Source of the DNA: Dugong dugon
Lineage: Eukaryota > Chordata > Mammalia > Sirenia > Dugongidae
Length of the DNA stretch: 64,000 nt
Direction of reading: 5' to 3'
Assembly (NCBI GenBank): GCA_030035585.1
Contig: CM057471.1
Location: forward strand, 69,774,319-69,838,318
Part shown: positions 24,382-36,403 of the stretch, piece after piece
How positions within the stretch are numbered: position 1 is the stretch's first letter
Layout: the number at the start of each line of letters is the position of its first letter
Translations under genes and position numbers: made by a program
Notes under the pieces: model-generated
Told to the model about the DNA's origin: nothing
What the model saw: the letters and a program-made list of their open reading frames with translations, nothing else
Database searches by the model: none

Positions 24382-25418
24382 ACTAGGAAAGGTCATGGAA
24401 GCTCCATAGACACATCCAAACTCCCTGAGGGACTGAATTGCGGGGTGGAGGGCTGGGGGGCCATCGTTTCAGGGAACATCTAGCTCAATTGGCATAACAC
24501 AGTTTATAAAGACAATGTTCTACATTCTACCTTGTTGAGTAGCATCTGGGATCTCAAAAGCCTGTGAGCAGCCATCTAAGATACTCCACTGGTCTCATCC
24601 CTTTGGGAGCAAGGGAGAATGAAGAGAACAGGATAGAAGGAAAAGATTAGTCTGAAGGACTAATGGACCACAGCTACCAAGCCCTCCACCAGACTGAGTC
24701 CAATACAGCTAGATGGTGCCCGGCTACCATCACCGACTGCTCTGACCAGGATCACAACAGAGGGTTCTGGACAGAACTGGAGAAGGATGTAGAACAAAAT
24801 TCACAAAAAAAACAGACCAGATTTACTAGCCTAAAGGAGACTGGAGAAACCCCGAGAGTATGGCCCCCAGAAACCCTTTTAGCTCAGTGGTGAAGTCACT
24901 TCCGAGGTTCACCGTTCAGCCGGGAATTGGACAGCCCTGTAAAACAAAACGGGACTGATGAGGCACAGCAGTCCAGGGACAAGGGCTAGAAGGCAGAAGG
25001 GGATAGGAAAGTTGATGATAGGGAACCCAAGGTTGAGTAAGGACAGTGTTGATGTGTTGTGAGGTTGTTAACCATTGTCATAGCGCAACATGTGTACTAA
25101 CTGTTTAATGAGGAACTATTTTGCTCTGTAAACCTTCATCCAAAGTGAGAATAGCAGCACAACTAGAAGAGCGTAGTAGATATCGCTGAACTGTGCATGC
25201 AGAAATTTTTGAAATGCTGTATCTTTGGCTATGTATATTTTTACCAAAAAAAAAAAAAAAAAAAGGTTGAGAAGTTAGAGGGTTGACATGTCATGGGGTT
25301 GTTAACCAACGTCATAAAACAATATGTGTACTACTGTTTTATAAGAAACTATTCGTTCTGTGAACCTTCACCTGAAGTACAATTTTAAAAAATTTAATTT
25401 AATTTAAAAAAAAACAAA
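24382..25418 (+). mobile_element. L1 3' UTR insertion (subfamily B), longest copy
   Basis: About 1.04 kb entering the old L1 at aaaccatgata, which resumes as aacaccataatgagatacc. It extends further 5' than other subfamily-B copies (gtcatggaagctccatagac onward) and has the duplicated 3' end around the A-run at 25245-25264. Confidence 0.88.
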
Positions 25419-26526
25419 CACCATAATGAGATACCACTTCACACCTACTGGGATGGTTATTTTTTTTGGAGGAGGTGATGGTTATTATTTAAAAAAAAAA
25501 AAAAAAAGCAAGTGTTGAAAGAACACGGAGAAACTGGAACCCTCATGCACTGCAAATGTAAAATCATGCAGCCACTGTGGAAAACAGTTTGGTGGTTTCT
25601 CAAAAAGTTAAACCTAAATTACAATTTGGCAATTCCACTCCTAAGTATATACCCAAAAGAAATGAAAGCAAGGACTCAATCAGATACTTGTACATCAATG
25701 TTCATAGCAGCATTCAAAATATTCAAAAGGTAGAAACAACCTAAGTGTCCATGAAACTGATAAATACATAAACAAAACACATATCCATACAATGGAATAT
25801 TATTCATCCATAAAAAGGAATGACGTTCTGATATATGCTACGACATGGGTGAACCTTGAAGACACTATGCTAAGTGAAATAAGCCAGTAACAAAAAGACA
25901 AATATTGTATGATTCCACTTACATAAGATATCTAGAATAGGCAATTCATATAGAAGGAAAATAGGCTAGAGAAGCTGTGGGAAGGGGGTAAACAGGAGTT
26001 ACTGTTCAGTGAGCATAGTTTCTGTTTAGTATGATAAAAAAAGATATGGAAATACATAGTAATGATACATATACAACATTGTGAATGTACTTAACGTCAC
26101 TGAATTGTACACTCAAAAACAGTTCAAATGGTAAATTCTGTTATGATATAAAAATTTCTCAAGAAAAAAAAAAGATCAGCTTTGTACAGCATCCTATTTC
26201 CATTAAGAATCCATTAGATCAGGATATATAATTTTTTATTATTTTTGAAACAATTATCTCCAAAGTTTACAACCTGCTATTGTCATAACCCTAACTTACT
26301 TCCATCTAGTTTAAGGGTAGTTCCAAAGAACAAATATGCCAGGAACCAGTGAAAAATTCTATATTTTGCCTATATTACATTATGATTTTTCATCACAGTC
26401 TCACCTCCCTTCTCCTCATCTTTCCAGAATAAAGAGTACTGTTCTTTTTAGGTTAGCATCATACAGCAGCAATATATATTTTTGAAAACATTTTTCTTTT
26501 CTAATACAAAAAAAACAAAAAACAAA

Positions 26527-26727
26527 TCAGTTGCCATTGAGTCGATTTTGACTCATGGCAACCCTATGTGTTGCAGAGTAGAACTGCACTCCATAGGGCT
26601 TTCAAGGCTGTGACCTTTCACAAGCAGATCGCCAGGCCTTTCTTCTGAGGCACCTCTAGGCGGGCTTGAACTATCAACCTTTCGGTTAGCAGTCAAGTGC
26701 TTAACCAACTGCGCAACCCAGAACTCC
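26527..26727 (-). mobile_element. AfroSINE-type SINE, long form
   Basis: Antisense: ttgccattgagtcgattttg tail at left, head complement ending gcgcaacccagaactcc at right, with the long-form segment cacaagcagatcgccaggcc. PPP6C intron 1. Confidence 0.88.
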
Positions 26728-26728
26728 C

Positions 26729-27346
26729 TTCTGGTACTACACAATTATAAAAATTAAAACAATACAGTGATGCTTTAAAGTGGCTCTCTCAGGACCATAC
26801 CCACCTTCTTTAGGTATAATGCCTTGCTCAGTTAAAATCTGCAATATTTCTTCAGGTATACACGCCAAACCTCATCAAAGAATTCCACTGTGGAATTTGC
26901 ACAAGTTCTTTGCTGTAATTCGTGCACAAGAGTGGGCAGTTTTCTGTTTCCTCCAAGTCAATTCCACGTAAAGCCTGCATGTTGTTAGTCATTTGTCCCA
27001 TCCACACTACCTTTCAGACTTTTTATCTTTTAAGAAGAGACTTAACTTCCATTAGTGTGGGTCTGCACCCATCACACCATGAATATAATTTGTATATTCA
27101 CATTCTCTGACACAAGCCACAGAAGAAGTTCATCTTCCATTCTTCTTCCCATACTGCATCTCTGAGAAAGAAAAGTCCTCTATTTTCCACCCTGTTACTC
27201 TCTCAACTTGCCCACTCTCAGGAAACTATGTGTGTTTCCTGTAAACTTGGGGGTTCTACTGTGTACACCTCTTTATAAGGATCAATTATCTAAATGTTAC
27301 CCAAAGAATAAACCTACTGTAAAGTCTATCCTGAATTAAGCTGACT
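26729..27346. other. PPP6C intron 1 stretch, unclassified
   Basis: Moderate GC, no repeat I can name. Short coding-like patches in several minus-strand frames near 26800-26980 are broken by stops; possibly an old pseudogene fragment, but I cannot identify a parent. Confidence 0.25.
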
Positions 27347-27356
27347 GTCCTCTAGA

Positions 27357-27513
27357 AGGGGTCTTGGTGGCACACTGGTTAAAAACTCAGGCTGCTAACC
27401 AAAAGGTCCACAGTTCAAATCCACCAGCTGCTCCTTGGAAATTCCAGGGGGCAGTTCTACCCTGTCCTATAAGGTCACTATGAGCCAGAACTGACTAGAT
27501 GGTAACAGGTTGG
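27357..27513 (+). mobile_element. AfroSINE-type SINE, short form
   Basis: Head aggggtcttggtggcacact, B box gttcaaatcc, tail gagccagaactgactagatg. Perfect 10-bp duplication gtcctctaga at 27347-27356 and 27514-27523. Confidence 0.9.
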
Positions 27514-27523
27514 GTCCTCTAGA

Positions 27524-29147
27524 GGGGCCTGCCCTCATCTGCATTAATTATACTGCCCTCACTCTCCAATTGCTTTTTCCCAAATTACACCTTAATGTCA
27601 TGCCATCAATCTGTAGTGAGGGACATTATAAGAAAGAGTCCTCTGTAGAGCCTGTCACTGTGTAGACTATAAACAAGGTGCAGAGGATACTGTGATTAAA
27701 CAATATCCTTCAATGAGGACACAGAGGAGGAATGTCACTTTGCTCCCTCTAACAGGGATAAATGAGATTTCCCTGAGAAGCTAGTTTGTTTTTATCATCT
27801 TACAGACTCTGGATTTTTAAACTGATCTGTATATCCATCTTTCTATAGGCTCCTGGAAAGCTTAGGGTCTAATCTCTAAGAAGTAACCTGGTCATCATAG
27901 CTTTTATTTTATATACTATTCTTACTTTTACTGCTGGCTCCATCTTGGTTTCCTACCTTTACTTTCTCTTTATCTCATTTTTCTTACTTATTCTAAATGT
28001 AACTTATCTTGCCAAACTAATACATCTTGGTAAGCCACCCTATACACTTTCTGGAACAAAGTGAGTTATCAATTAATTAACATTCTGAAACTAATTGCAG
28101 CACAGATTCCTGAGGGACTCCATGATTCCCATAGTGAACACGCCAAAATCTGCAGCCACAGCCTCCTAGAACTGCAAGTCAGCCTTTGTGACTGGTCCAT
28201 CATCCCTGGGGATGATCTGAAAGTGACACTGGACCATAAGGTGAAGAACATCACAGTGAAACCCTGTCACTCTCAAAGCCTGGTAAGTATCTGGAGAACA
28301 CACATAAAATACTCAGGTAGCATCCTCCTACTCGAGCCCAGGCATGGTAAGTAGAGTAAAATATCAACTGCCTCCTGCTATGACTGCTACTTCTGCAAAT
28401 CCCAACAGAGGATTTAGAGAGGTATGTCTCTAAACTAAAGTCCTTGCCCCTCATCTCCTCAGTTCAGCAGCAGCTTATAAATTCATACCAAGCCTATGAA
28501 ATCTCAGTATAAACTCCATGTGGGTGAGCCTACTACACACACCAGTGGCCTCACACAGCCCAGCCTTGCCATGGGCAAGACACATGCCCCTGTCCTCTCA
28601 ACCCCTTCCCAAGTTTGTTTTGCTGCTTGATTTGTAAGAAAGTATTATGGCTTCTCTTACTGCTCCAAATAATCACTAAGGCAAGATTCTCAATCTTACC
28701 CCAAATTTAGGTCAAACTGCACTCCTCACCATGCCCAGTTAATTCCTAACCCTTGAATTAGAAGCACTCTCAAGGCCCACATTCTTAGGAGCCCCTATTT
28801 CTCTCCTTTTTCAAGACGTTTGTTCACAGTTCCATTCCATTCATTACGTCCTGTCTCCCTCTTCCCTCCTGCCCTTCAAATCTCCTGAATTCTAAACTTT
28901 CATAATTCTTTGTTTAGCTGATCTGGCTATCTAAAACATACTAGTTCCTTCTTTACTTCTATACACTGGTATTTACAAAATTCCCTTAGCTTAAGAAATA
29001 AAAATCTATTTAAAATTATATTTTACAGTGTATACAGCCTCTACTATAATGCAAAACACTGGGAATGAGGAGTGGGAATCTGACACGAGGATGCCATTCA
29101 CATCTTTACAATCTAGAAGGTAATTATCTGTGTCTTCAGTCTGTATC
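27524..29147. other. PPP6C intron 1 stretch, unclassified
   Basis: About 1.6 kb without a repeat I recognise. Overlapping open frames on both strands at 28060-28360 (97 codons plus, 61 codons minus) show no known motif and look like chance. Confidence 0.35.
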
Positions 29148-29473
29148 AGAGTTTCTCAACCATGGCATGAACTGATAATTCTTGGTTGTGAGGGGCTGCT
29201 ATCCTATGCATTGTAAGATGCTTAGCAGCATCCCTGGCCTCTCCACCAACTAGATGCCTGCAGCAGTTGAGCCGATTCCAACTCATAGCGACCCTATACA
29301 TCAGAGTAGAACTGCCCCATAGGGTTTCCAAGGAGCAGCTGGTGGAGTTGAACTGCCGACCTTTTGGTCAGCAGCCGAGCTCTTAACCACTATACCACCA
29401 GGGATCCAAAATGTCTCCAGACATGGCCGAATGTCCCACCAGGGGGCAAAACTGCCCCAACTGAGAACCACTG
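29148..29473 (-). mobile_element. MER5A hAT element, antisense, split by a SINE
   Basis: Antisense MER5A pattern: gtttctcaaccatggcatga, gtaagatgcttagcagcatc, then, after the SINE, aatgtctccagacatggccg and actgagaaccactg at the TIR end. Confidence 0.8.
29259..29407 (-). mobile_element. AfroSINE-type SINE, short form
   Basis: Antisense copy with gccgattccaactcatagcg tail and ctataccaccagggatcc head. It sits inside MER5A, which has lost about 25 bp at the junction. Confidence 0.88.
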
Positions 29474-29529
29474 GTCTAGACCTCTCACCTGAGTTTAATA
29501 CTATTAAAATGGCGTCTGGAGCACATTTG

Positions 29530-29935
29530 GCTCCAATATGCTCTGCCTAACTGACCTGTGTATCCAACAGTCTCCTGGATATCTCTACTTCGGTGTCTTC
29601 CACTTGGAGGCATCTCAAACTCAGTGAGGCCCAACCTAAATTCCCTTGTATTCCTTAATCTAGTCATAGTATACTTACTAAGTAATCCAAGCCAGAGACT
29701 AAGAGAACATACTGAACGCTTCTCTCTCCTTCATAACCTAATCAGTCAACAGATATACCTCCTTCGTATCCTTTCTTACACGAGAATCACTTGTAACTGC
29801 CTTACTTCAGGCCCTCATAATGTGTCACTTGGCCTCTTGCTTCTATGACATTTTTGTCCAATTTCAATCCACGGTCCACAGAATAATATATCTGAAACCT
29901 ATTATCACCACACTCCTTAAAATCTCTCAAGATGG
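29530..29935 (+). mobile_element. L2 LINE fragment
   Basis: Decayed sense L2: cagtctcctggatatctcta and ggcatctcaaactcagtgag match the L2 3' region as I recall it. Confidence 0.45.
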
Positions 29936-30136
29936 GGTGATGAAAATGTTTTGGAAACAAATAGTGGTGATGGTAGCACAATACTGGTAAGTGTTATTAA
30001 AGCCACTGGATTATACACTTGAAAATGGTTAAAATGGTAAATTGTATGTTGCATATATTTTATCACAATAAAACAATATTTTCACGAGAAAAAAATCACT
30101 CAAGAGGACTCCTCTGTCTATGACAGTGTTTTCAAA

Positions 30137-30569
30137 TGTTATGGACTGAATTGTGTACCGCTCCAAAACATATACTGAAGTCCTAACCCCTGTACCTGTG
30201 AATGTGAACTTGTTTGGGGAAATGGAGTCTTTCTTTGAAGATAGCAGTAAGTCATACCAGAGTAGGCTGGGTCCTATTCCTAATTCCTTCTGGGTAATGT
30301 TTTACAAAAGGGGCGATCAGACATGGAAAGAGTCACACACGGGGGAAACAGCATGTGAGGATCCATCCACAAGCCAAGAAACGCTCAGGGCTACCAGAAA
30401 CTGAAGGAGACAAGGATCTTCCCCTAGAGCCCACATATAAAGTACATAGCCATGCTGACACCCTGAATTTGGACTTTTAGCCTCCAGAACTGTGAGAAAA
30501 TAAATTTCTATTCTTTAAAGTCACCCACTTTATGGTATTTTGTTATGGCAGCCCAAGGAAACTAAGTCA
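30137..30569 (+). mobile_element. MaLR-type solo LTR, sense
   Basis: Starts tgttatggactgaattgtgt, ends gaaactaagtca, with gcctccagaactgtgagaaa followed by the LTR poly(A) signal AATAAA. Related to the copy at 23192. Flanks tcaaa and ctaaa give only an imperfect 5-bp duplication. Confidence 0.75.
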
Positions 30570-30764
30570 CTAAACTCCATTCAAATACCATCCTCATGGT
30601 TTTGTCATATTTCTACCACATAGCAGTCTATCTTTAGTTTTCTTTGAATCTACTTTTTTTAGTTAGCTGCATTTTAAACAATATTACAAAGTTACAATGT
30701 GATTTTTTTCCCTAAAATACAAAAACATTTCAAAGTGTTTACCCATGTACCACCTAAAAGATAA

Positions 30765-31165
30765 AAATCCAAGTTAATTGGCTTAGTCTTCCATGATGTG
30801 GTTTCTGCCTGTCTTCCCAGCACTACCACCAGTCACAATAAAGTACTTCAAGTTCCATAAACCAGTCATTTTCTTTCAGATTAAGCTATAGCATTGCACG
30901 TGGTATTTATTCTGTTTGTATGTTCTTTCCTTCCCCTTTTGTGTACCTGAACAAACTCGCTCATCCTCTCGTTGTGAAACCATCTTCAACTCCTGAGTTA
31001 AATGCTTCTTCAATGTTCCCCAACACCTTGGACAGTCATCTATTATAGCACCCACTACACTATATAATGATTATTTGTTTACCTGTCCATCTTCCTTATT
31101 ATACTGATAGCCCCTCAAAAACAGGGAGAAGTATCTGACTCTGTCTCTGGCACCCACAGGGAACA
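30765..31165 (+). mobile_element. L2 LINE fragment
   Basis: Sense L2 features: ggcttagtcttccatgatgt, tcaactcctgagttaaatgc, then the agcccctcaaaaacaggga motif near the L2 3' end. Confidence 0.5.
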
Positions 31166-31221
31166 GGACTTAACACAAGAAGCCATTCAAAGAAATGTTT
31201 GCTGTAAAGAAGTATACGATT

Positions 31222-31330
31222 CAATTCAACAAACCTTTATTGTCTACTACTACAAGGTAGGTTCTGAGATTGTGGAGAATACAAAAATAAACATGATCCT
31301 GGCCCTCAAAAAGCTTACAATCTAATAGTG
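31222..31330 (-). mobile_element. Ancient L2-type 3' end, antisense
   Basis: Matches the pattern caacaaacctttattgtcta, then atgatcctggccctcaaaaa and agcttacaatctaatagtgg. Confidence 0.45.
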
Positions 31331-31714
31331 GAGACGGGCATATTTGTTGACAAAACACTCTAAGTGGTACAATGGAGCAATAAAGTGTTATGGGGCAAAG
31401 CAATGTTAGTGTGGAAAAGAAATAATGGGAATTTAAAATCAGTTAATAAAATTCAGATATATACTCTGCTGGGTCACTCAAACCTCACCAAGTCCGGGCT
31501 CTGATATCTGTTCTGCCTATCACAAGGATTGCATAAATAAAAGAATGGGCATGGAGGTGCTCTGAAAACTGTAAATAGCTATGGAAATTCTAAGCTTTAC
31601 TAACATCCAGGAGCCCTGAATGGAAGTGGTATCTGAGCTGAGCTCAAAAGGGAGGTACTAGGGAGCACACAGGGTATTCTACAGAGGAAGCATAGGAGGT
31701 GGACATGAACGTGG

Positions 31715-31915
31715 ATGCCAGAGTCAGACTACCTAGGTTTGAATACAAACTCTTCCACTTACTTACCAGCTGTATGACTTTGGAAAGTTACTTAATCTCT
31801 CTGTACTTTAGTTACCTGTCTGTAAAATGGGGCAAGTAATAGTACCCACCTCATAGGGTTGTTATGAGTAGTAAATGAGTTAATATTTGTGTTGTGTACT
31901 ATATAATAGGTGACA
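31715..31915 (+). mobile_element. MIR SINE
   Basis: Good MIR match: tagactacc-like tRNA head, ttccacttacttaccagctg, ttacctgtctgtaaaatggg, cctcatagggttgttatgag. Confidence 0.8.
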
Positions 31916-32284
31916 GAAACAGACTGAGTGAAAGCACAGAATCAGGAAAATCCAAGGCATGTTGTCAGAAGAGGACACTAAAGTGCTTAGATAGGAATGT
32001 AAAAAGAAACATGATGTAGTCTATAGAGTACATGATCAAAAAAGGCTTACTATTAGCCATGCTAAAAAGTCTATTAACTATATCAGAAAAAGCCCTGCAC
32101 CGGGAAGCTTTCCAACCCAGTTTTGACTGTCATTGACAGCTGGACATCCTCAGGCAGATCATAAACTGTGAAGCTCAGTTTCCCTTTCATTAAAGTGGGA
32201 AGGGTACAGAACTAGATGAACTCTGATACTCTTTCGGCTCTGAAATTCTAGAAAAGGGGCTGAGGAGTCATTAGAGACCTGCAC

Positions 32285-32580
32285 TCAGTAGCTACCAGCG
32301 ACATGTGGCTACTGAGCACCTGAAATGTGGCTAATCCAAACCTGGATGTGCTGCACACACCAAATTTTGTGGACTTAGTACGAAAACAAGCTCAAAATAT
32401 TACATTAATAATTTTATATTTATTGCATGTTGAAAGGATATTTTAAACATATTGGGTTAAATAAAATACTATTAAAATGAATTTCACCTGCTTCTTTTTA
32501 CTTTTTTATAATATGGCTACCAGAAAATCTGTAGCTCACATTTTGTGAGTATTATATTTCTACTGGCAGTACTGTTATAT
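32285..32580. repeat. Ancient DNA-transposon-like repeat
   Basis: Contains the inverted elements gacatgtggctactgagcac and an AT-rich centre seen in a mammalian-wide hAT-type repeat whose name I cannot fix. Confidence 0.3.
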
Positions 32581-32817
32581 AGACTATTTTCAGAAAACAC
32601 AGGAGAATGTGATTCTGTGGCCAAAAGGATAAAACAAAATGCCAGACATTATCAGAAATGGTCTTGAAAACACAGAAAACACTCTTCTAGGACTACACAA
32701 AGCCATAGTATGCGCCGAACTGCTGTACCGTTTTCAGGTTTCCTTGCAGTACCTGAAGAAAGATACAATGCAAAACCAAACAACTCAGGTAAATATAATA
32801 CTCATGAGAAGCACATA

Positions 32818-32914
32818 AGCTCTTTGTAAGGAAGGTCACACTTTGGTCCACTCACTTTCACACATTTCATCCATATTCCTTCAAAACAGTTAGGTAGATT
32901 CCATCCAGTACTAG
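32818..32914. repeat. Direct repeat, copy 1 (partner at 33748-33843)
   Basis: About 95 bp from agctctttgtaaggaaggtc through cactttggtccactcacttt to ttccttcaaaac recurs 930 bp away at roughly 90 percent identity by eye. It is not any repeat family I recognise. Confidence 0.75.
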
Positions 32915-33373
32915 GTAGAATGATGAACAAGATAAGCAGTAAGAGACAAAGCAAGCTTCAAGTCTGGAAGGATAAAGACTACCGTATATAATGAGAGTCT
33001 ATAAAATCAGATAGAGCCTGGATGAGGAGGTGCAAAAGGCCATTCACCAAATCTCAGAAAACAGCAAGGGAAAATTCTTTGAAGTTTCATGGAGGGATTT
33101 CAGACAGAAGTACAACTTTGCAGAGCAGGTAGTCTTATATGAAAAACTCAGAGATAGTTCAGACTGAATATGAAAGTGGGTTCTAAAAAGATTACATTAA
33201 GTATTAATCCGTAAAAGTAGTTACTACAGAATTATACAATTCCTTGTATTGCATTGCTAATTTTTAAGACAGACACTAGCATTCTCCCAATCCCTTCTGC
33301 AATAACTGCCTTCAGCTCCTAAGTAAAAAACTGAACACCAAGTTCTAACTTGCTTTGTAATTTCTTTACTTCT

Positions 33374-33555
33374 TGTCGTTAGGAGCCACCAAGTCAATTT
33401 TGACTCATAGAGACCCCATGTGACAGAGCAGAACTTCCCCATAGGATTTTCTAGACTATAATCTTTACGGGAGCAGATCACCAGGTCTTTCTCCTGTGAA
33501 GCCACTAGGTGGGTTTCAACTGTCAACCTTCTGGTTAGCGGTCGAGCGCTTAACT
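33374..33555 (-). mobile_element. AfroSINE-type SINE, long form, head truncated
   Basis: Antisense copy: gtcgttaggagccaccaagt tail, cgggagcagatcaccaggtc long-form segment, and a partial head ending gcgcttaac. Confidence 0.85.
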
Positions 33556-33747
33556 TACAACACCTTTAAGAACTGTCCAAGAGATTGGACACTTTCCAAG
33601 CTACAGAATCCTTTCCCCAAAAAAACCACTAAGGTTTAAGTATTCGGTAAACCTGCCTTTTATTATTCATCCTCCCACTTGGCCAAATATGGGATCTGTA
33701 CCTTCTAAGGTCCTTTCCGAAATCTTTCTTGTGGAAGAGAATCAAGT

Positions 33748-33843
33748 GAGCTCTTTGTAAAGAAGGTTACACTTTGGTCCACTCACTTTCACATATTTCA
33801 TCCATATTCCTTCAAAACAAGTAGATTTGATCCAGTTCTAGTG
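33748..33843. repeat. Direct repeat, copy 2 (partner at 32818-32914)
   Basis: Second copy in the same orientation, differing by a few transitions and a small indel after ttcaaaac. Both lie in PPP6C intron 1, either side of the SINE at 33374. Confidence 0.75.
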
Positions 33844-34886
33844 ATATGACAACTTCTAATTCAGCTAAAGGGAAATCTTGACTAGATCTAGAACATCCTA
33901 TGCATTTACTATTGGATCTAGTACCTCCAACTTCTAGACAATTTAAAATTAACACAGGTAAATTTATGTCATTTTCTTTTCTATCAGAACAAATCCTTTC
34001 CATTAAGATAGTTAAGTGGCCCTCATAACTTCTTTCCCTCCTCTAACAGAATCTTTTATTTTGGCTTTGAAACCTAAGAAAAGGTGCTCCTGGATTACTT
34101 TCTTGGTCTGACTAACTTTAGTTTGCACTTCACGCCAAGAAACAAAAATAAAATAAAATTTCCTTAAATACATCAGAGATGAGCAGCACAAGTAAATTAA
34201 TCTGATGGAAACATTTCTGAGACAAAGAAGCGAAGTCTCTAATTAAGGTTCCTTTTCCTCAGTAGTTGAAAAGAAGATTTAAAACAAAAAAAAAAGTTTA
34301 TTAATAAACAGATACAAGCTAAGTACCGAACCAAAAAAACCAAACTCGTTACCGTCGAATTGTTTTAAAAGAAAATGAAATGACTTACTATTTCTTTAAG
34401 TGAGAAGGAAATTTAATGTTTATCAAACTAAGAGGCCTAAAGAAAATCCAACTGATTATCTTTCAAATCATTTTGGTGTCCAATTTCAAGTCAATATTAA
34501 GACACATTTTCCTAATAAAAGATAACATGTCTTGTAGACACAAAGTTTAAAACACCTTCAGATATGATTAATAAATAGAAAACAAAATTTCACATCAGTT
34601 CACTGATATGCAATAATCAACTTCACCTATGGGATTAACAATGCTATCAAAAGAGGTATGGTGAGTTTCCCATAAATTCGGTCTCAATGTTGGTTATATT
34701 CTTGTTTCCTGAAAAAGCATACAGCAGAAAGAAGCCGCAAAACTAATATCTGAAGAACTCTGATGAGCATGAAAGCTACATTACTACTAATACTTGCTTT
34801 GTTCTCAGTTAAATTAAATGGTCCTATTAAAAAAGGGAAAAAATGCACAAGAATAACTACTCTATCATGCGGCATATATAATTAAC

Positions 34887-35047
34887 ATGCCCTGGTAGCA
34901 CAGTGGTTAAGAGCTTGACTGCTAACCAAAACGTCAGCAGTTCGAATCCACCAGCCGCTCCCTGAAACCCAATGGGGCAGTTCTGTTCTGTCCTCTAGGG
35001 TTGCTATGAGTCAGTAATCAACTCAGACGGCAATGGGTTTGGTTTTG
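34887..35047 (+). mobile_element. AfroSINE-type SINE, short form
   Basis: Head gccctggtagcacagtggtt, B box gttcgaatcc, and a tail running to acggcaatgggtttggtttt. Well preserved. Confidence 0.9.
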
Positions 35048-35740
35048 GGAAGTACAATTCAGTTACATTTCCAACAGCGCAAGTGACCTTCAACATTTTG
35101 CATACTTTTTATTGATGTTATGTTAAATATCAATTTCCTGTACCAAGGGAGGTAACAGAAGAAAAAGGCAATAACCTCTTCGTTATGATAAAGAATTCAA
35201 AGACAAAGGTAAATTGCTTTAAACCCATAGCTTAAAGAATAAAAAGAATTCAAACGATCAACAATCTATCCACTAACCACATATGAAATGAAAGTTTACT
35301 GAACAAATAAAACAGGTATTGGCACTAGCAGGTAAATAACTTCTAAACACCTAAGCATTGGTTTTAGCAAGCACATAGAAACACTCTTCAAAAAAGCAGT
35401 ATAACAAAGATTTATATTCCTTTACTTTGACATTCATTCCTTTACCCTTATTAGGACTGGGCAGTCACAAGGAACAACTCACCTACTTTACTAAACAAAG
35501 AAAATGAAATCTTGAGTTAAGAAAAGATTGTGGGAGAACGACTTAAAGGACAGAAAAGTATTTGTATTTATTGAGGTCCTACTACCTCAAGTAAAGATAA
35601 CCCCTAAATTAGCTCAATAACGTACTCATAAACGTAATTCACATTTGAATTAGTACAACAAAACCAACATTCCTAAACCGCAACTGGAAAGGGGGACAAC
35701 TGCACGTTCTCTCATATCACTACCAAACCGCTCTGGACAA
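35048..35740. other. PPP6C intron 1, promoter-proximal AT-rich stretch, nothing recognised
   Basis: No repeat or gene seen between the SINE and the CpG island. Confidence 0.4.
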
Positions 35741-36248
35741 CTGCCTTCCCATTCTTCAGAAACCTAAACACACCGGGGCTGCGTTCCGAGACGCCGGCGT
35801 TATCTCCTGTCAAACGCCAGCCACCCCGCGCTCCTGTCACCTCTAATCGAGATGACCCTCCCCGAGAACACTGCCCGCAGGGGCTCGGTTCGGACTCCGG
35901 GAGACCCGGGGGTGGAGGTCGGGGGGGGAGAAGTCTTCTAATCAAAGCTGTTAGGGCTCGGAGTCCTGGGGCAGCCCTAGTGCCAGAAGGGATGACTCTG
36001 GGGCAGGGGCCGCGACTTCCCTCGGGACTCCCGCTGAGGGAACCAGGACGGCATTCAAGGGAGCCGGGGTCCGGGAATTTGCGCGTGACGCCAGGTCCGA
36101 CCGAGCAGCTTCGTACCGCACCGGGCCATCCGTCGCGACGGGACGGGACACCCGGCAGTGGTACCGCGGAGAAAGGGCGGGCCAGTGAGAGACCCACTGC
36201 CGGAAGGGCAAGCCCCGCAAGCTGGGCTCCTGCCATGGCCGGGCTCAC

Positions 36249-36323
36249 CTTCAGGTCGTTCTCCGGAAGGTACTTGCACAGTCGCGCTATCTCTACATAC
36301 TTGTCCAGGTCTAGGGGCGCCAT
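36249..36323 (-). CDS. PPP6C: PPP6C coding exon 1 (residues 1-25)
   Basis: Encodes [20 protein letters not shown] and then ENDLK, the N-terminal helix typical of PP6 catalytic subunits. The ATG is at 36321-36323. The donor is GTGAGC directly after the AAG codon, phase 0. It lies in a CpG island. The reading frame stays open into intron 1 for about 180 codons, but this is only GC-rich read-through. Confidence 0.96.
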
Positions 36324-36403
36324 TTTAGAAATAACAAGCCGCAAAGGATACGGCTGCGGCGGCAGCGACGGCTGTAACAGCGGCGGCAGCGGCAGAGGCC
36401 GAA

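Larger units (their letters stand above)
22921..26170 (+). mobile_element. Old L1 LINE, ORF2 3' half and 3' UTR, split by insertions
   Basis: Sense L1 from acctacagatctacacattc to the end at about 26170. Landmarks are gtggtactggcataagagta, ggccaactgattttccacaa, tgagataccacttcacacct and ccatacaatggaatattatt. The continuous order is broken by an LTR (23192-23807) and a younger L1 (24382-25418), both removable to restore collinearity. Many stops; dead. Confidence 0.85.
4858..36323 (-). other. PPP6C: PPP6C gene locus, coding span (7 coding exons)
   Basis: Catalytic subunit of serine/threonine protein phosphatase 6, a PP2A-like metalloenzyme of cytosol and nucleus that works with SAPS-domain (PPP6R) and ankyrin subunits in mitosis, DNA repair and NF-kB signalling (family knowledge). 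Seven exons of 75, 96, 66, 142, 80, 210 and 249 nt splice in frame to 918 nt, that is 305 codons plus stop, the usual family length. Visible catalytic motifs are GDIHG (residues 52-56), GDFVDRG (80-86), GNHE (112-115), HGG (163-165) and [11 protein letters not shown] (257-267). The expected metal ligands D53, H55, D81, N113, H163 and H237 are all present, and the protein ends in YFL, like the PP2A group. All introns are GT-AG. Introns 1 (16.5 kb) and 2 (8.9 kb) carry most of the repeats. No damage is visible, so this is a functional gene. Confidence 0.97.

Noticed and set aside
26774..26990. Coding-like minus-strand patches suggesting a processed pseudogene
   Set aside because: Would need several frameshifts within 200 bp, and I could not identify a parent gene, so no call was made.
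28061..28354. 97-codon plus-strand frame with a 61-codon opposite frame
   Set aside because: No family motif, no flanking splice or promoter signals, and it lies in the middle of PPP6C intron 1; treated as chance.
35712..36344. A 210-codon minus-strand frame over the PPP6C CpG island
   Set aside because: It is exon 1 read straight through its donor GTGAGC into intron 1; the extra N-terminal residues start at a TTG, not an ATG, and the rest is GC-rich low-complexity protein.
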